Source: PALSA-1003 sp963741315
Lineage (GTDB): Bacteria; Pseudomonadota; Gammaproteobacteria; Burkholderiales; Casimicrobiaceae
Reading direction: 5' to 3'
NCBI GenBank assembly: GCA_963741315.1
Contig: CAVUHK010000008.1
Span: 1,095,805-1,159,804 of the forward strand
Length of the DNA stretch: 64,000 nucleotides
In this document: positions 34,394 to 43,667 of the stretch, piece by piece
Layout of the letters: each line of letters begins with the position of its first letter
Position numbering within the stretch: the first letter of the stretch is position 1
Translations under genes and position numbers: made by a program
The notes under the pieces: model-generated
What the model was told of the DNA's origin: nothing
The model's input: only the letters and a program-made list of their open reading frames with translations
The model's database searches: none

Positions 34394-35455
34394 TTAGATG
34401 TGTGCTGCGGCGGCGCCCGCGTGGGCGAGCGTTGTGTTGTGCTTGCGGCCAGTGGCCAGGCGCGCACAGAGTCGAACTGCGTGCTCCAGCGCGCCGGTCG
34501 TCGCGCAGCCCTTGCCGACGATATCGAACGCGGTGCCATGCGCGGGAGTCGTGAACACGGTCCGCAGTCCGCCGGTCACGGTGACGCCGCGATTGAAGCC
34601 CTTGAGCTTCGTGGCGATCTGGCCCTGGTCGTGATACATCGTGAGCACGCCGTCGTAGTCGCCGGCAAAGGCCTTGAGGAACACGGTGTCGGAAGGGAAG
34701 GGTCCACGGCACCGAACGCCGCGCTCGGCCGCCCGTGCGATCGCCGGCGCAATGATCTCGATTTCCTCGCGGCCGAATAGGCCGTTCTCCCCGCCGTGCG
34801 GGTTGAGCGCGGCGACGGCGATGCGCGGTTCGTCGAAGCCGGCGCCGCGCATGGTGCGGTCCGCCAGTGTGATGGCTGCATCGATGCGTTCCGGCGTGAT
34901 CTGGTCGAGCGCAGTGCGCAGCGAGACATGAGATGTCACCCGCGACATCCACAGGTTATCGAGAACGTTCATCTCGCCGAAAAATCCCTCGTGCCCGGTG
35001 AGGTGCGCGAACAGCTGATGCTCGTCGTTGAAGCGCCAGCCTCCGGCGTGGAGGGCGGCCTTGTTGAGCGGCGCAAACGTGATGCCGTCTATCCGCCCGT
35101 CGAGGGCAAGATCGACCATGCGGGACAGGGTCTCGCCGCTGATGCGACCCGACTCCGCCGACACGGCGCCGCGAGGCATCGTCGACGGGTCGAGATTGCG
35201 AAGGTCGATGATCGGAATTTCGTCGCGCGACCAGTCGATGTCCTCGGGCGCCGCATAGCTTCGCCACGGCACGCCGACGTCGGCATCGCGCCCACCCTGT
35301 TCGAGCACCCTCGCGTCGCCGACGACCAGCAGGCGTGCGGCGTCCGCCAGACGTCGATCTGCGAGCACGCGCGCACACTGCTCGGGACCGATGCCGGTGC
35401 AGTCGCCGAGCATCAGTCCCAGCACAGGCAAGCCGGGTGGTGCAGTGCCGGTCAT
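34394..35455 (-). CDS. PdxA-family 4-phosphate dehydrogenase (PdxA2-like)
   Basis: NAD-dependent beta-decarboxylating dehydrogenase of the PdxA family, 353 residues. LMLGDCTGIGPEQCARVL replaces the usual GDPAGIGPE; metal-site His residues lie in NPHGGENGLFG and in TTPAHGTAFDIVGKG; MYHDQGQIATKLKGF is the conserved phosphate/NAD region. Canonical PdxA makes vitamin B6 precursor; PdxA2 paralogues in catabolic operons oxidise C4 acid phosphates (erythronate/threonate 4-phosphate). The operon has no pdxJ or ksgA but an ABC importer, which favours a catabolic role. ATG overlaps the permease stop (ATGA at 35452-35455). Confidence 0.87.
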   Translation of the reverse strand: MTGTAPPGLPVLGLMLGDCTGIGPEQCARVLADRRLADAARLLVVGDARVLEQGGRDADVGVPWRSYAAPEDIDWSRDEIPIIDLRNLDPSTMPRGAVSAESGRISGETLSRMVDLALDGRIDGITFAPLNKAALHAGGWRFNDEHQLFAHLTGHEGFFGEMNVLDNLWMSRVTSHVSLRTALDQITPERIDAAITLADRTMRGAGFDEPRIAVAALNPHGGENGLFGREEIEIIAPAIARAAERGVRCRGPFPSDTVFLKAFAGDYDGVLTMYHDQGQIATKLKGFNRGVTVTGGLRTVFTTPAHGTAFDIVGKGCATTGALEHAVRLCARLATGRKHNTTLAHAGAAAAHI

Positions 35456-37149
35456 GTCGACCTCCGATCGGTAAAGTGGTTGATCAGCAGGATCATCGCG
35501 AAGGTGATCAGCAACATGGTAATCGAAAGCACGGCAATCGGCCCCCAGTCGTTGCTCTCGCGCAAGTCGAACATGGTGACCGAGATGGTCTTGGTGCGCG
35601 CCGTGAACAGCAGGATGGTGGCGGATAACTCACGAATCGACCCGATGAAGATGAAGATCCAGGTGGCGATCACGCCATTGCGTATCAGCGGCGTCGTGAT
35701 ATCGAACAGGGCGCGCAGTCGCGTGGCACCGAAGATGCGGCTCGCGTCCTCGAGTTCGGGGTGTACCGCTTTGAGCGACGCCCCGATCTGCTGATAACCG
35801 ACCGGAAGCTCCTTGGTCAGATAGGCGAGGAAGATGATCGACAGCGTGCCGTACAGGACGAAAGGGGGCTGGGTGTAGCTTAGAAAGAGGCCAACGGCGA
35901 GGACGATGCCGGGAATAGCCACCGGCGCGGTGGCCAGAAAACCGAGATAGCGGTGTCCCCAGACCAGCTTGCGCAGGCTCAAATAGCCGACGATCGTTAC
36001 CAGCACCGTGCCCGCGGTGGCCGCGGCAATGCCCAGCAGAAACGTGTTCTCGAAAGCGAGCCTCGTCTGGCTGAACTCGAAGAAGACGAAACGCCAGTGT
36101 TCTAGCGATAGATTCCCGGCAACCGGGCCGGACCAGTTCTTGACGAACGCCGTGCGTACCAGCACGGCGTACGGCAGAACGATCGATGCGCCAAGCACGA
36201 ACGCGAACAGCGCCAGCGCCGGGATCTTCCATGCGCCTAGGCGAATCAGGCGCGTGCCGGTGCTCTTGCCGCCGATCACCGAGTAGCCGCGGCGGCCCAT
36301 TATCGCGGACTGCGCCTTGAGCAGGGCGACGGTGATGAGCAGCAACGGCAACGATACGGCAGCGGCCAATCCGAGCTGCGGTGGAAACTGGAACAAGCTC
36401 CAGATCTTGGTGGTCATCGTGTCGATGCCGGCGGGCAGCGCCAGGATCGCGGGTGTCCCGAACAGCGTCATCGACTGCAGAAACGCGATCAAAAATCCCG
36501 CCAGCAGCGCCGGCACGACCAGCGGCAGCGTGATATCGAGGGCAGTGCGCCACGCGGGCGCTCCGAGGATTGCGGATGCCTCCTCGAGCTCGCTCGGAAT
36601 GACATCGAGACTGTTCGCCACGAAGGTGAACACATAGGGGAATGTATATAGCGCCATGACGAACACCATGCCGCCGGCGGAAAAAATGTTGATCAGGGGC
36701 GCGGCTTCGAAGGGCTTCAGTCCGAACAGTGCGTAATACCACTGGTTGATCAGCCCGGCGTTCGGGCCGCCCAACAGCACCCACGCGAATGCGCCGAGAA
36801 AGGGCGGCGTCACGAACGATGCGAGGATCATCGCGCGCAGCAGGCGCTTCCCGGGCAAGTCGGTGCGGGATACGAGCCAGGCCATCGGCGCCGCCGCAAG
36901 GATGCACAGCACGCCGACCGCCGCGGACGTCCACAGCGTGGTCAGCAACGGCTTGACGAAGGCCGGGTCGACAAACAGCTGGCGATAGTGCCCGAGCGAC
37001 AACTGCCCCGCGTCGCCGGTGAGGCTCGTCATCAGGAGGCGGAACATCGGTAGCAGAACCAGCGCCACGAGCAGCAGCACGAGCGCGATCGTGAAGGGCG
37101 CGGTCCAGTCGATGGACCGCGACCGAGCAACGGCCGCACTGGAGGACAT
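35452..37149 (-). CDS. double-domain ABC transporter permease (FbpB/ThiP type)
   Basis: Inner-membrane permease of 565 residues, a fusion of two permease halves with about twelve spans. Each half has an EAA-like loop: EEASAILGAPAWRTALDITLP near residue 200 and EDASRIFGATRLRALFDITTP near residue 480. This architecture is typical of ferric iron, thiamine and 2-aminoethylphosphonate importers. Encoded between the binding protein and the PdxA homologue. Confidence 0.9.
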   Translation of the reverse strand: MSSSAAVARSRSIDWTAPFTIALVLLLVALVLLPMFRLLMTSLTGDAGQLSLGHYRQLFVDPAFVKPLLTTLWTSAAVGVLCILAAAPMAWLVSRTDLPGKRLLRAMILASFVTPPFLGAFAWVLLGGPNAGLINQWYYALFGLKPFEAAPLINIFSAGGMVFVMALYTFPYVFTFVANSLDVIPSELEEASAILGAPAWRTALDITLPLVVPALLAGFLIAFLQSMTLFGTPAILALPAGIDTMTTKIWSLFQFPPQLGLAAAVSLPLLLITVALLKAQSAIMGRRGYSVIGGKSTGTRLIRLGAWKIPALALFAFVLGASIVLPYAVLVRTAFVKNWSGPVAGNLSLEHWRFVFFEFSQTRLAFENTFLLGIAAATAGTVLVTIVGYLSLRKLVWGHRYLGFLATAPVAIPGIVLAVGLFLSYTQPPFVLYGTLSIIFLAYLTKELPVGYQQIGASLKAVHPELEDASRIFGATRLRALFDITTPLIRNGVIATWIFIFIGSIRELSATILLFTARTKTISVTMFDLRESNDWGPIAVLSITMLLITFAMILLINHFTDRRST

Positions 37150-37182
37150 GGCCTCGGAATCCGGTGTCGTGCTCGGCTGCGC

Positions 37183-38226
37183 TCAGTTGCCGAACAGCGC
37201 GGTGTAGCGTTTCTTGATGTCCGCCACCTGCGGCAGCATGGCCGCCGGGTCGTCAGGCAGCAACTTGATCTGCGAGAGCGGCGTTCGCCCCGGCGGGTCC
37301 TTGACATCGGGGTGCAGCGAGCGCGTGCCGCCTTCGTTGACCGCCAGCTGCTGAATCTTGGCCGTATAGAGAAAGTTCTGCAGGACGCGCGCCGCATTGG
37401 GATGCGGGGCGTCGGCGAAGATCGCCGTGGGCGAGGTCACGAACGGCGTACCTTCCTTCGGGTAGATGATCGCCACGGGACTCTTGGCATCGATCTCGAT
37501 GAACATGTTGTATTCGTTGCCGTCGACCATCACCGCCCGCTCGCCGCTGGCGATGCTCTTCGGCGTTGCCGTTGTCGACTGCAGTTGTTGCACTCCTTGC
37601 TTGGACAGCTTGTCGAGATATTCCCATCCAAGCACCTTGACGATCGCATAGGTGCCGGTCAGGCTGGTGCCGCTGTAACCCGGATGCGATTTGACGAGCT
37701 TGCCTTTCCATTTCGGATCGAGCAGGTCGAGGTAACCTGTCGGCGCATCCTTGGCCGACACCAGGTTGGTGTTGTAGCCCATCACGGAGAGCGTCGCGCG
37801 CCACGCCGCGTAATAGCCATCCGGATCCTTGAACTCCGCAGCGTAGCGCTTCACGTCGGGCGGAGTGTGCGGCGCGAGCCATTTCTGCTGCTTCCAGAAG
37901 ATGAAATGCGAAGCATCGGACGAATTGACGACGTCGACGTTCTTGATCCCCGACTGGTATTCCTGGTTGATGCGCTGGAACACTCGTTCCGACCCCGAAC
38001 GTTCGACCTCGATCTGGATATTCGGATACTCGGCACGAAAGGCCTTGGCGATCAACTCCGCTACCTTGACGTCGATCGACGAATACCAGACGACCTTGCC
38101 TTCCTTGGCGGCGGCAGCCAGCATCGCGGGCGTTGTCTCCTGAGCGGTGGCCGGCATCGCGATCGCGCAGGCAAGCAGCACAACAGGCAACGTTCTGACG
38201 TCGCATTTCCAGCTCATCCACCTCAT
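37183..38226 (-). CDS. ABC transporter extracellular substrate-binding protein, family 1 (FbpA-like)
   Basis: Periplasmic binding protein of 347 residues. ATG 38226 has AAGGAGG six bases upstream and opens a signal peptide ending AMPATAQE. The mature part has AAKEGKVVWYSSIDVKVAELIAKAF, VERSGSERVFQRINQEYQSG and LLDPKWKGKLVKSHPGYSGT, the pattern of Fe3+/thiamine/organophosphonate-type receptors. The iron-binding double Tyr of FbpA is not evident, so an organic anion is more likely than iron. Spaced 17 bases from the ATPase gene. Confidence 0.85.
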   Translation of the reverse strand: MRWMSWKCDVRTLPVVLLACAIAMPATAQETTPAMLAAAAKEGKVVWYSSIDVKVAELIAKAFRAEYPNIQIEVERSGSERVFQRINQEYQSGIKNVDVVNSSDASHFIFWKQQKWLAPHTPPDVKRYAAEFKDPDGYYAAWRATLSVMGYNTNLVSAKDAPTGYLDLLDPKWKGKLVKSHPGYSGTSLTGTYAIVKVLGWEYLDKLSKQGVQQLQSTTATPKSIASGERAVMVDGNEYNMFIEIDAKSPVAIIYPKEGTPFVTSPTAIFADAPHPNAARVLQNFLYTAKIQQLAVNEGGTRSLHPDVKDPPGRTPLSQIKLLPDDPAAMLPQVADIKKRYTALFGN

Positions 38227-38243
38227 GGCGATCCTCCTTCGTT

Positions 38244-39302
38244 TCAATTGGCAAGTCCGCGACATCGCTCGGGCTTGAACCTTACCCTCACCTTCGATCC
38301 ATTGGGAACAGACAGGTCGGCGGGTGCGGAGATCAGCACGTCCTGCCCCACATCGACGACGTAGTCGCGGTGACTGCCGAGATACGCTTGCCCCCGTACT
38401 GTACCCGGGAGCGTGTTGTGCGCGGCGATTCCATCGTCGACCAGGAGTTCCACGTCGTGCGTCTTGACGCAAAAGCTCATCGGCTCGCCCGGCGTGGCGA
38501 AGTTGCCCTGTCCGATGTCGAGCGTATGACCTGCGACCCGCACCGTGCGCCCCGACAGGTAGGTTGCATTGACGACATTGCCACCGCCGATGAAGCGAGC
38601 CACGAATGCCGAGTTGGGTCGCTCGTAGACCTCTTCGGGTGTTCCGATCTGCTCGATGCGCCCGGCATTCATGATGACGATGCGATCGGCCATGGTCATG
38701 GCCTCGACCTGATCGTGCGTGACATAGATCGACGTGTAGTGGAACTCGTCATGCAGCCGGCGGATCTCGAAGCGCATGTCGCCGCGAAGATTGGTATCGA
38801 GATTGGACAGCGGTTCATCGAGCAGCAGAATGTCGGGCTTTGTCACCAGCGCCCTGGCCAGCGCGACCCGCTGCTGCTGACCGCCGGACAGCTCGGAGGG
38901 ATAGCGCTCGGCCTGCGCGCGCAGCTTCGTGGCGTCGAGTGCAACATCGGTGCGCGATTGCCGTTCCAGCGACGGCATCGATTTCATTTTCAGGCCATAG
39001 CCGACATTCTGGCGGACCGTCATGTGCGGCCACACGGCGTAACTCTGGAAGATCATGCTCATGTTCCGCCGCTCCGGCGGGACAACGGATTGGACCGACG
39101 ACACTACCTTGCCGCCAACCCGGATTTCGCCCGCGTCGGGTTCGAGGAAACCCGCAATCATGCGCAGCGTGGTCGTCTTGCCGCAGCCGGAAGGACCAAG
39201 CAAACAGACAAATTCGCCGTGTGCGACGGACATGGTCATGCCGTCGACGGAAACAACGTCCGAGTAGCGCTTGGTAAGACTCTCGAGTTCGAGGTTGGCC
39301 AT
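38244..39302 (-). CDS. ABC transporter ATP-binding protein (PotA/FbpC type, TOBE tail)
   Basis: ATPase of 352 residues. Walker A GPSGCGKTTTLRMIAG near residue 37, Q-loop in MIFQSYAVWPHMTV, signature LSGGQQQRVALARAL, Walker B ILLLDEPLSNLDTNLR and switch His in YVTHDQVEAMTMADR. Residues ~240-350 form a TOBE-type domain (GEPMSFCVKTHDVELL, GSKVRVRFKPERCRGL). First gene of the leftward operon; the 243-base gap to the divergent TctC gene should hold both promoters, but I see no convincing boxes. Confidence 0.9.
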   Translation of the reverse strand: MANLELESLTKRYSDVVSVDGMTMSVAHGEFVCLLGPSGCGKTTTLRMIAGFLEPDAGEIRVGGKVVSSVQSVVPPERRNMSMIFQSYAVWPHMTVRQNVGYGLKMKSMPSLERQSRTDVALDATKLRAQAERYPSELSGGQQQRVALARALVTKPDILLLDEPLSNLDTNLRGDMRFEIRRLHDEFHYTSIYVTHDQVEAMTMADRIVIMNAGRIEQIGTPEEVYERPNSAFVARFIGGGNVVNATYLSGRTVRVAGHTLDIGQGNFATPGEPMSFCVKTHDVELLVDDGIAAHNTLPGTVRGQAYLGSHRDYVVDVGQDVLISAPADLSVPNGSKVRVRFKPERCRGLAN

Positions 39303-39545
39303 GTCGCCGACGGAATATTCTATGAAGCGCTATATCGTGGAAGTTTTGTCGACATGAGCAGTGCCCGCAAAAGTCTAGCATGTGTGGTCGTGCCAGCCGG
39401 CGCGCGGGAGAGAAAGCCCCTGCGTGGGCATGCGCAATGCGGTAAACTCCGCCGCTCCGGAGAGGTGGATGCGCGGTTCAAGTCGCACGCCTGGTAGCGT
39501 CTTCCACCAAGCCGGACCCAATACCGGCCACTCACGGAGGCTCGC

Positions 39546-40529
39546 ATGTCCGACATCCGGAGATTAGTATCGCTTGGAGTTGCCCTGGTTCTCGTCGCGA
39601 CGATGTCCGTCGCGCCAAGCGCCAGTGCGCAGAAATACCCGGATCACCCGATCAAGCTCATCGTCCCGGTGCCTCCAGGGGGTGGCGTGGATATCTTGAG
39701 TCGAGCGATCGGCGGCAAGATGGCGCAAAGCATGGGTCAGCCCGTCGTGGTCGAGAACAAGGCGGGCGCGAGCGCGGCGATCGGCACCGAGGCGCTGGCA
39801 AAGTCGCCGCCCGACGGCTACACGATCATGATGGGCTACTCGGCGCACGCGACCAATCCCATCTTCTCCTCGGGCCTGCCGTACGACACCGACAAGGATT
39901 TCGCGGCGATCGCGCAGGTCGGCTATATCCCATTGATCCTCGTCGTGAACGCGAATTCGCCGTACAAGACGGTGCAGGAGCTTCTCGCCGACGCCAAAGC
40001 GAAGCCCGGTCAGCTTCAATTCGCATCCGGCGGTGCAGGTGCCGGAGCGCACCTGTCGGGCGAGCTCCTGAGGAGCATCGCCGGGGTGGACGTCGTGCAC
40101 GTCCCGTACAAGGGCAACGCGCCGGCGTTGAACGACCTCCTGGGCGGGCACGTCACGATGATGTTCGACACCATCACGACCTCGCTGCCGCACGTGAAGA
40201 GCGGCAAGCTGCGTGCGCTCGCCGTGACCAGCGCCGTGCGCTCGCCGCTGGCGCCGGACGTGCCGACGATGATCGAGTCCGGCCTCCCCGGCTTCGACAT
40301 CAGCGCCTGGTATGTCATGTTCGCGCCGGCCAACGTGCCGAAGGACGTCATGCAGCGCCTGAATACCGAAGTGAACAAGGCGATTGCCGACCCCGAGCTG
40401 CGCAAGTCGCTCAGCGAGCAGGGCGTCGAGTTCACGGGCGGCACGTCCGCGGATGCGGACAAATTCGTGCACGCAGAGATCGACCGCTGGGCCAAGATCA
40501 TCAAGACGCGCGGCATGTCGGCCAACTAA
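39546..40529 (+). CDS. TctC/Bug-family tripartite tricarboxylate transporter binding protein
   Basis: Periplasmic receptor of 327 residues with a signal peptide (LGVALVLVATMSVAPSASA, cleaved before QKYPD). Family signatures: YPDHPIKLIVPVPPGGGVDILSRAI, VVENKAGASAAIGTEALAKSPPDGYT, ASGGAGAGAHLSGELL and VPYKGNAPALNDLLGGHV. No TctA/TctB membrane genes are nearby, as usual for the many orphan Bug proteins of Betaproteobacteria. First gene of a rightward catabolic operon; GGAGG lies just upstream of the ATG. Confidence 0.92.
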   Translation: MSDIRRLVSLGVALVLVATMSVAPSASAQKYPDHPIKLIVPVPPGGGVDILSRAIGGKMAQSMGQPVVVENKAGASAAIGTEALAKSPPDGYTIMMGYSAHATNPIFSSGLPYDTDKDFAAIAQVGYIPLILVVNANSPYKTVQELLADAKAKPGQLQFASGGAGAGAHLSGELLRSIAGVDVVHVPYKGNAPALNDLLGGHVTMMFDTITTSLPHVKSGKLRALAVTSAVRSPLAPDVPTMIESGLPGFDISAWYVMFAPANVPKDVMQRLNTEVNKAIADPELRKSLSEQGVEFTGGTSADADKFVHAEIDRWAKIIKTRGMSAN

Positions 40530-40550
40530 GCAGCAAACTGAGCGCGACGC

Positions 40551-41417
40551 ATGAAGCTCTTCGACGTCCACTCGCACTGGGGTACACGCCGCGGGTACGT
40601 ACTGCGCACCGAGGAGCAACTCGCGCAACAGCGCCACATCTGGAACTCCGATCCGAAGTACGCGACCGAGGAGGAAATGGCCGCGTACCTGCGCGCGCAG
40701 GGGGTGAGGACGATCCTCGACTTCGGCTTCACCAAGAGCCTGCCGATCGCGGAAGCGCGTGCATATCATGATTACGCCATCGACGTGCAGGCGACTTACT
40801 CCGACGTCATCTTCGGGAACTGGCTGCAGATTGATCCACGCACGGGTCGCGAAGGCGTCGCGGAATTCGAGCGCTGCGCAGGCGCGAGTCGCGGATTCAT
40901 CGGCGTCTGCGTCTCGGCGCCGGGGATGGGCTATGCCGCGAGCGACCCGATCTTCGACCCTTTCTACGAGGCGAGCATCGCGCTGAAGCGTCCGGTGCTC
41001 GTACTGGTCGGCACCACCGGCTCGGGTGCGGGTCTTAAAGGCGGCGGCGGGGTCCTGCTCGACCTTTCACACCCGCGCTACATCGACGCGCTGTCGGTGC
41101 GTCATCCCGACCTCACCATCATTGCCGGGCGCAATCCGTGGCCCTGGACCGACGACATGATCGCGGTGCTCCTGCACAAGCCCGACGTGTGGCTCGAGCT
41201 GCACGGCTGGTCGCCAAAATACCTCGATGATTCGCTCAAGCACGAGATCTCGCGGCGGCTCAAGCACAAGGTGATGTTCGGCGCCGACTACCCGCTGTTC
41301 ACCTACGAGCGCCTGGTGGCAGACTGGGAAGGCCTGGGCTTCGACCAGGCAACGCTGCAACGCGTCTACACCGACAACGCGAGACGGGTGTTCCCGTCGC
41401 TCGCGCAAGGCGGATAG
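40551..41417 (+). CDS. amidohydrolase family 2 protein
   Basis: Metal-dependent hydrolase or decarboxylase of the amidohydrolase_2 (ACMSD-like) family, 288 residues. The N-terminal HxH-type metal site is FDVHSHWG, and the C-terminal metal Asp is in MFGADYPLFTYERL. Between them are TILDFGFTKSLP, FGNWLQIDP, and IAGRNPWPWTDDM. Members hydrolyse lactones or decarboxylate aromatic acids. The CoA-ligase two genes downstream suggests an aromatic or cyclic acid pathway. Confidence 0.82.
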   Translation: MKLFDVHSHWGTRRGYVLRTEEQLAQQRHIWNSDPKYATEEEMAAYLRAQGVRTILDFGFTKSLPIAEARAYHDYAIDVQATYSDVIFGNWLQIDPRTGREGVAEFERCAGASRGFIGVCVSAPGMGYAASDPIFDPFYEASIALKRPVLVLVGTTGSGAGLKGGGGVLLDLSHPRYIDALSVRHPDLTIIAGRNPWPWTDDMIAVLLHKPDVWLELHGWSPKYLDDSLKHEISRRLKHKVMFGADYPLFTYERLVADWEGLGFDQATLQRVYTDNARRVFPSLAQGG

Positions 41418-41420
41418 CGA

Positions 41421-42197
41421 ATGGATCTGTCGCTCACGGGCAAGGTCGCGATCGTCGGTGGCGCGAGCCAGGGCATCGGCTTGGCCATCGCGCGCGTGCT
41501 GGCCGCGGAAGGCGCGCGGGTCGCGATGGTCGCGCGCCGGCGCGAGCCGCTCGACGCTGCGGTGGCCAGCATCCAGGGGGACGCTTTCGCCATCTCCGCC
41601 GACATCCGCAAGGCCGCGGACTGCGAGCGCATCGTCGCGAGCGCGGTCGATCGCTACGGGCGCCTGGATATCATGGTCAACAACGACGGCGCCCCGCCGC
41701 TGGGCAGGCTCGACGAGTTCGACGATGCGGCGTGGGCCAAGGCGATCGAGCAGAACCTCATGAGCGTCGTGCGCCTGACGCGCCACGCGATTCCGCACAT
41801 GCGCAGCGCGGGCGGGGGCAGCATCGTCAACATCACCGCGCTGTCGGCGCTGCAGCCGATGGCGCGCTTCGGACTCTCGGTCGCGACATGGGCCGGCGTG
41901 TTCGGCTACGCCAAGACGCTTTCTCTCGAGATCGCCGCGGACAAGATCACGGTCAACACGATCTGCCCCGGCCGCATCGCGACGGGGCGCATGGACAAGG
42001 TCTTCGGCGCCGGTGACGGCAAGCCGAAGATCGACGAACAGGCGTTGCTGGAAATGGCAAAGTCGGTGCCGGTCGGGCGCCTCGGCACGCCGGAAGAGAT
42101 CGCCGGCCTGGTGGCTTTTCTGGCCTCGCCCTGGGGCGCCTACATCACGGGCTCGGTGTTTCACATCGACGGCGGTCGGCACGCGGCCCTCACCTGA
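41421..42197 (+). CDS. SDR-family oxidoreductase
   Basis: Short-chain dehydrogenase of 258 residues, beginning three bases after the amidohydrolase stop. VGGASQGIG is the cofactor motif (residues ~12-20); NNDG replaces the usual NNAG; SIVNITALSAL carries the catalytic Ser region. The active-site YxxxK is not in its standard form: the stretch reads WAGVFGYAKTLSLE, so FGYAK or an altered motif takes its place, and activity may differ from classical SDRs. C-terminus ITGSVFHIDGG is typical. Confidence 0.82.
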   Translation: MDLSLTGKVAIVGGASQGIGLAIARVLAAEGARVAMVARRREPLDAAVASIQGDAFAISADIRKAADCERIVASAVDRYGRLDIMVNNDGAPPLGRLDEFDDAAWAKAIEQNLMSVVRLTRHAIPHMRSAGGGSIVNITALSALQPMARFGLSVATWAGVFGYAKTLSLEIAADKITVNTICPGRIATGRMDKVFGAGDGKPKIDEQALLEMAKSVPVGRLGTPEEIAGLVAFLASPWGAYITGSVFHIDGGRHAALT

Positions 42198-42198
42198 A

Positions 42199-43599
42199 AT
42201 GGCGTACGAAGGTGACGTCCCCTGGCTCTTTCGCGCGCTCGACTACGAAGCGCTTGCGCGCGAATTTCCGCCACCACCCAACTACTTCCGCGAGACGTAT
42301 CGCATTTCGCGCGACGAACTGCGCGCGCTGCAGGAGACGCGCTTTCTGGCGACCGTGAAGCGCGGCTGGGAGATTCCGTTCTTCCAGCGCCACTGGGGTC
42401 GCGTCGGCGTCGAGCCCGGCGACATTCGCGGTCTGGACGATTTGTCGAAGCTCCCGCCGTACACGGTGAAGGAGTTGCGGGAGAGCATCGAGCGGGCGCC
42501 GCCGTTCGGCGATTTCATGGGCATCTCGCCCGCCGACGGCGCGCGCATGCCGCTGGTACTGCAGACGAGCGGTGGCACCACCGGACTGCCGCGACCCATG
42601 CTCTATGCGCCGCGCGATCGCGAGGTGATGGCGATCCTGGGCGGGCGCCGCTTCGCGCTGCACGGCGTGCATCCCGGGGACAGGGTGATGGTGACGTACT
42701 CGCTCGGACTCGGCAACGGCGGCATGGCGCCGCGCGAAGCGATCTGGCGTTACACGGGCGCGGTGCCGATCATGACCGGCAGCGGCGCCAGCACGCCGAC
42801 GCGCCGGCAGATCGAGATCGCGAAGGCCTGGGACATCAACGTGATACTCGGGTTTCCGTCGTATTTGCGCCACCTCGCCATCGTCGCCAAGGAAGAGATG
42901 GGCATCGATCCGCACAGCCTCGGCATCCGCACGCTCGGCTCGCACCTCGGCCAGGAAGATCGCACGCGCATCGAGGCGCTGTGGAACGCTCCGTGCCACG
43001 ATGCCTACGGCACGCACGAGAGCGGGATGATGGCCGCCGAATGTGGCGAGCGTGCCGGCATGCACATCCAGGAGGACGCAGTGATACTCGAGATCGCCGA
43101 CAGCGACACCGGCGCGCTGGTCCCGGAAGGCGAGCGCGGCGCGGTGTACATCACGACCCTTTATCGCTGGGGTGCGCCGCAGATCCGCTTCAACATCAAC
43201 GACGTCTCGCGCATCATTCCGGGTCGCTGCGCCTGCGGCAGCACGCTTAAGCGCCTCGACCGCATCTTCGGGCGCAACGATACGATGGTGAAGCTGCGCG
43301 GGGTCAACGTGTTTCCGGAAGCGGTCGGCGCAGTCGTCGTCGCCGATAACCGTACCAACGGCGAGTACGTGTGCATCGTGGAGCGTACCGGCGCCGAGGA
43401 CCGCGAGGAAATGACGGTGATGATCGAAGTGCCGGATCCGGCGACCGAGCGGGCGCCGTTGGTGCGCGACTTCGAACAGCGCTTCAAGGAAGTGCTCGGT
43501 GTCCGTGTAGTGGTCGAGGCGGTCGACCGCGGAGGAACGGACCGCTACACCGGTACCTCCGTCTCGTCGAAGATCAAGCGGCTGGTCCATCGCCGATAG
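42199..43599 (+). CDS. phenylacetate-CoA ligase-like AMP-dependent ligase
   Basis: Adenylate-forming ligase of the PaaK family, 466 residues, starting at ATG 42199 just after the SDR stop. The ATP motif is QTSGGTTGLPRPML near residue 120; the second core is DAYGTHESGMMAAECG, and GRNDTMVKLRGVNVFPEAV is the A8 hinge region. The C-terminal domain is complete. The enzyme should activate an aryl or alkyl carboxylate as its CoA thioester. Last gene of the operon. Confidence 0.88.
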   Translation: MAYEGDVPWLFRALDYEALAREFPPPPNYFRETYRISRDELRALQETRFLATVKRGWEIPFFQRHWGRVGVEPGDIRGLDDLSKLPPYTVKELRESIERAPPFGDFMGISPADGARMPLVLQTSGGTTGLPRPMLYAPRDREVMAILGGRRFALHGVHPGDRVMVTYSLGLGNGGMAPREAIWRYTGAVPIMTGSGASTPTRRQIEIAKAWDINVILGFPSYLRHLAIVAKEEMGIDPHSLGIRTLGSHLGQEDRTRIEALWNAPCHDAYGTHESGMMAAECGERAGMHIQEDAVILEIADSDTGALVPEGERGAVYITTLYRWGAPQIRFNINDVSRIIPGRCACGSTLKRLDRIFGRNDTMVKLRGVNVFPEAVGAVVVADNRTNGEYVCIVERTGAEDREEMTVMIEVPDPATERAPLVRDFEQRFKEVLGVRVVVEAVDRGGTDRYTGTSVSSKIKRLVHRR

Positions 43600-43667
43600 C
43601 GCCCGGCGTGACCATTTACTCGCCACGTTCGCTGGAAGAGGCGCTTCTGTAGGCGCTCGCCGCCGAA

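Noticed and set aside
34394..35455. Biosynthetic pdxA
   Set aside because: No pdxJ, ksgA or surA neighbours, an altered GDCTGIGPE motif and a catabolic-looking operon favour a PdxA2-type paralogue.
37183..38226. Ferric iron binding protein
   Set aside because: The paired C-terminal tyrosines of FbpA are not evident and the downstream genes are catabolic.
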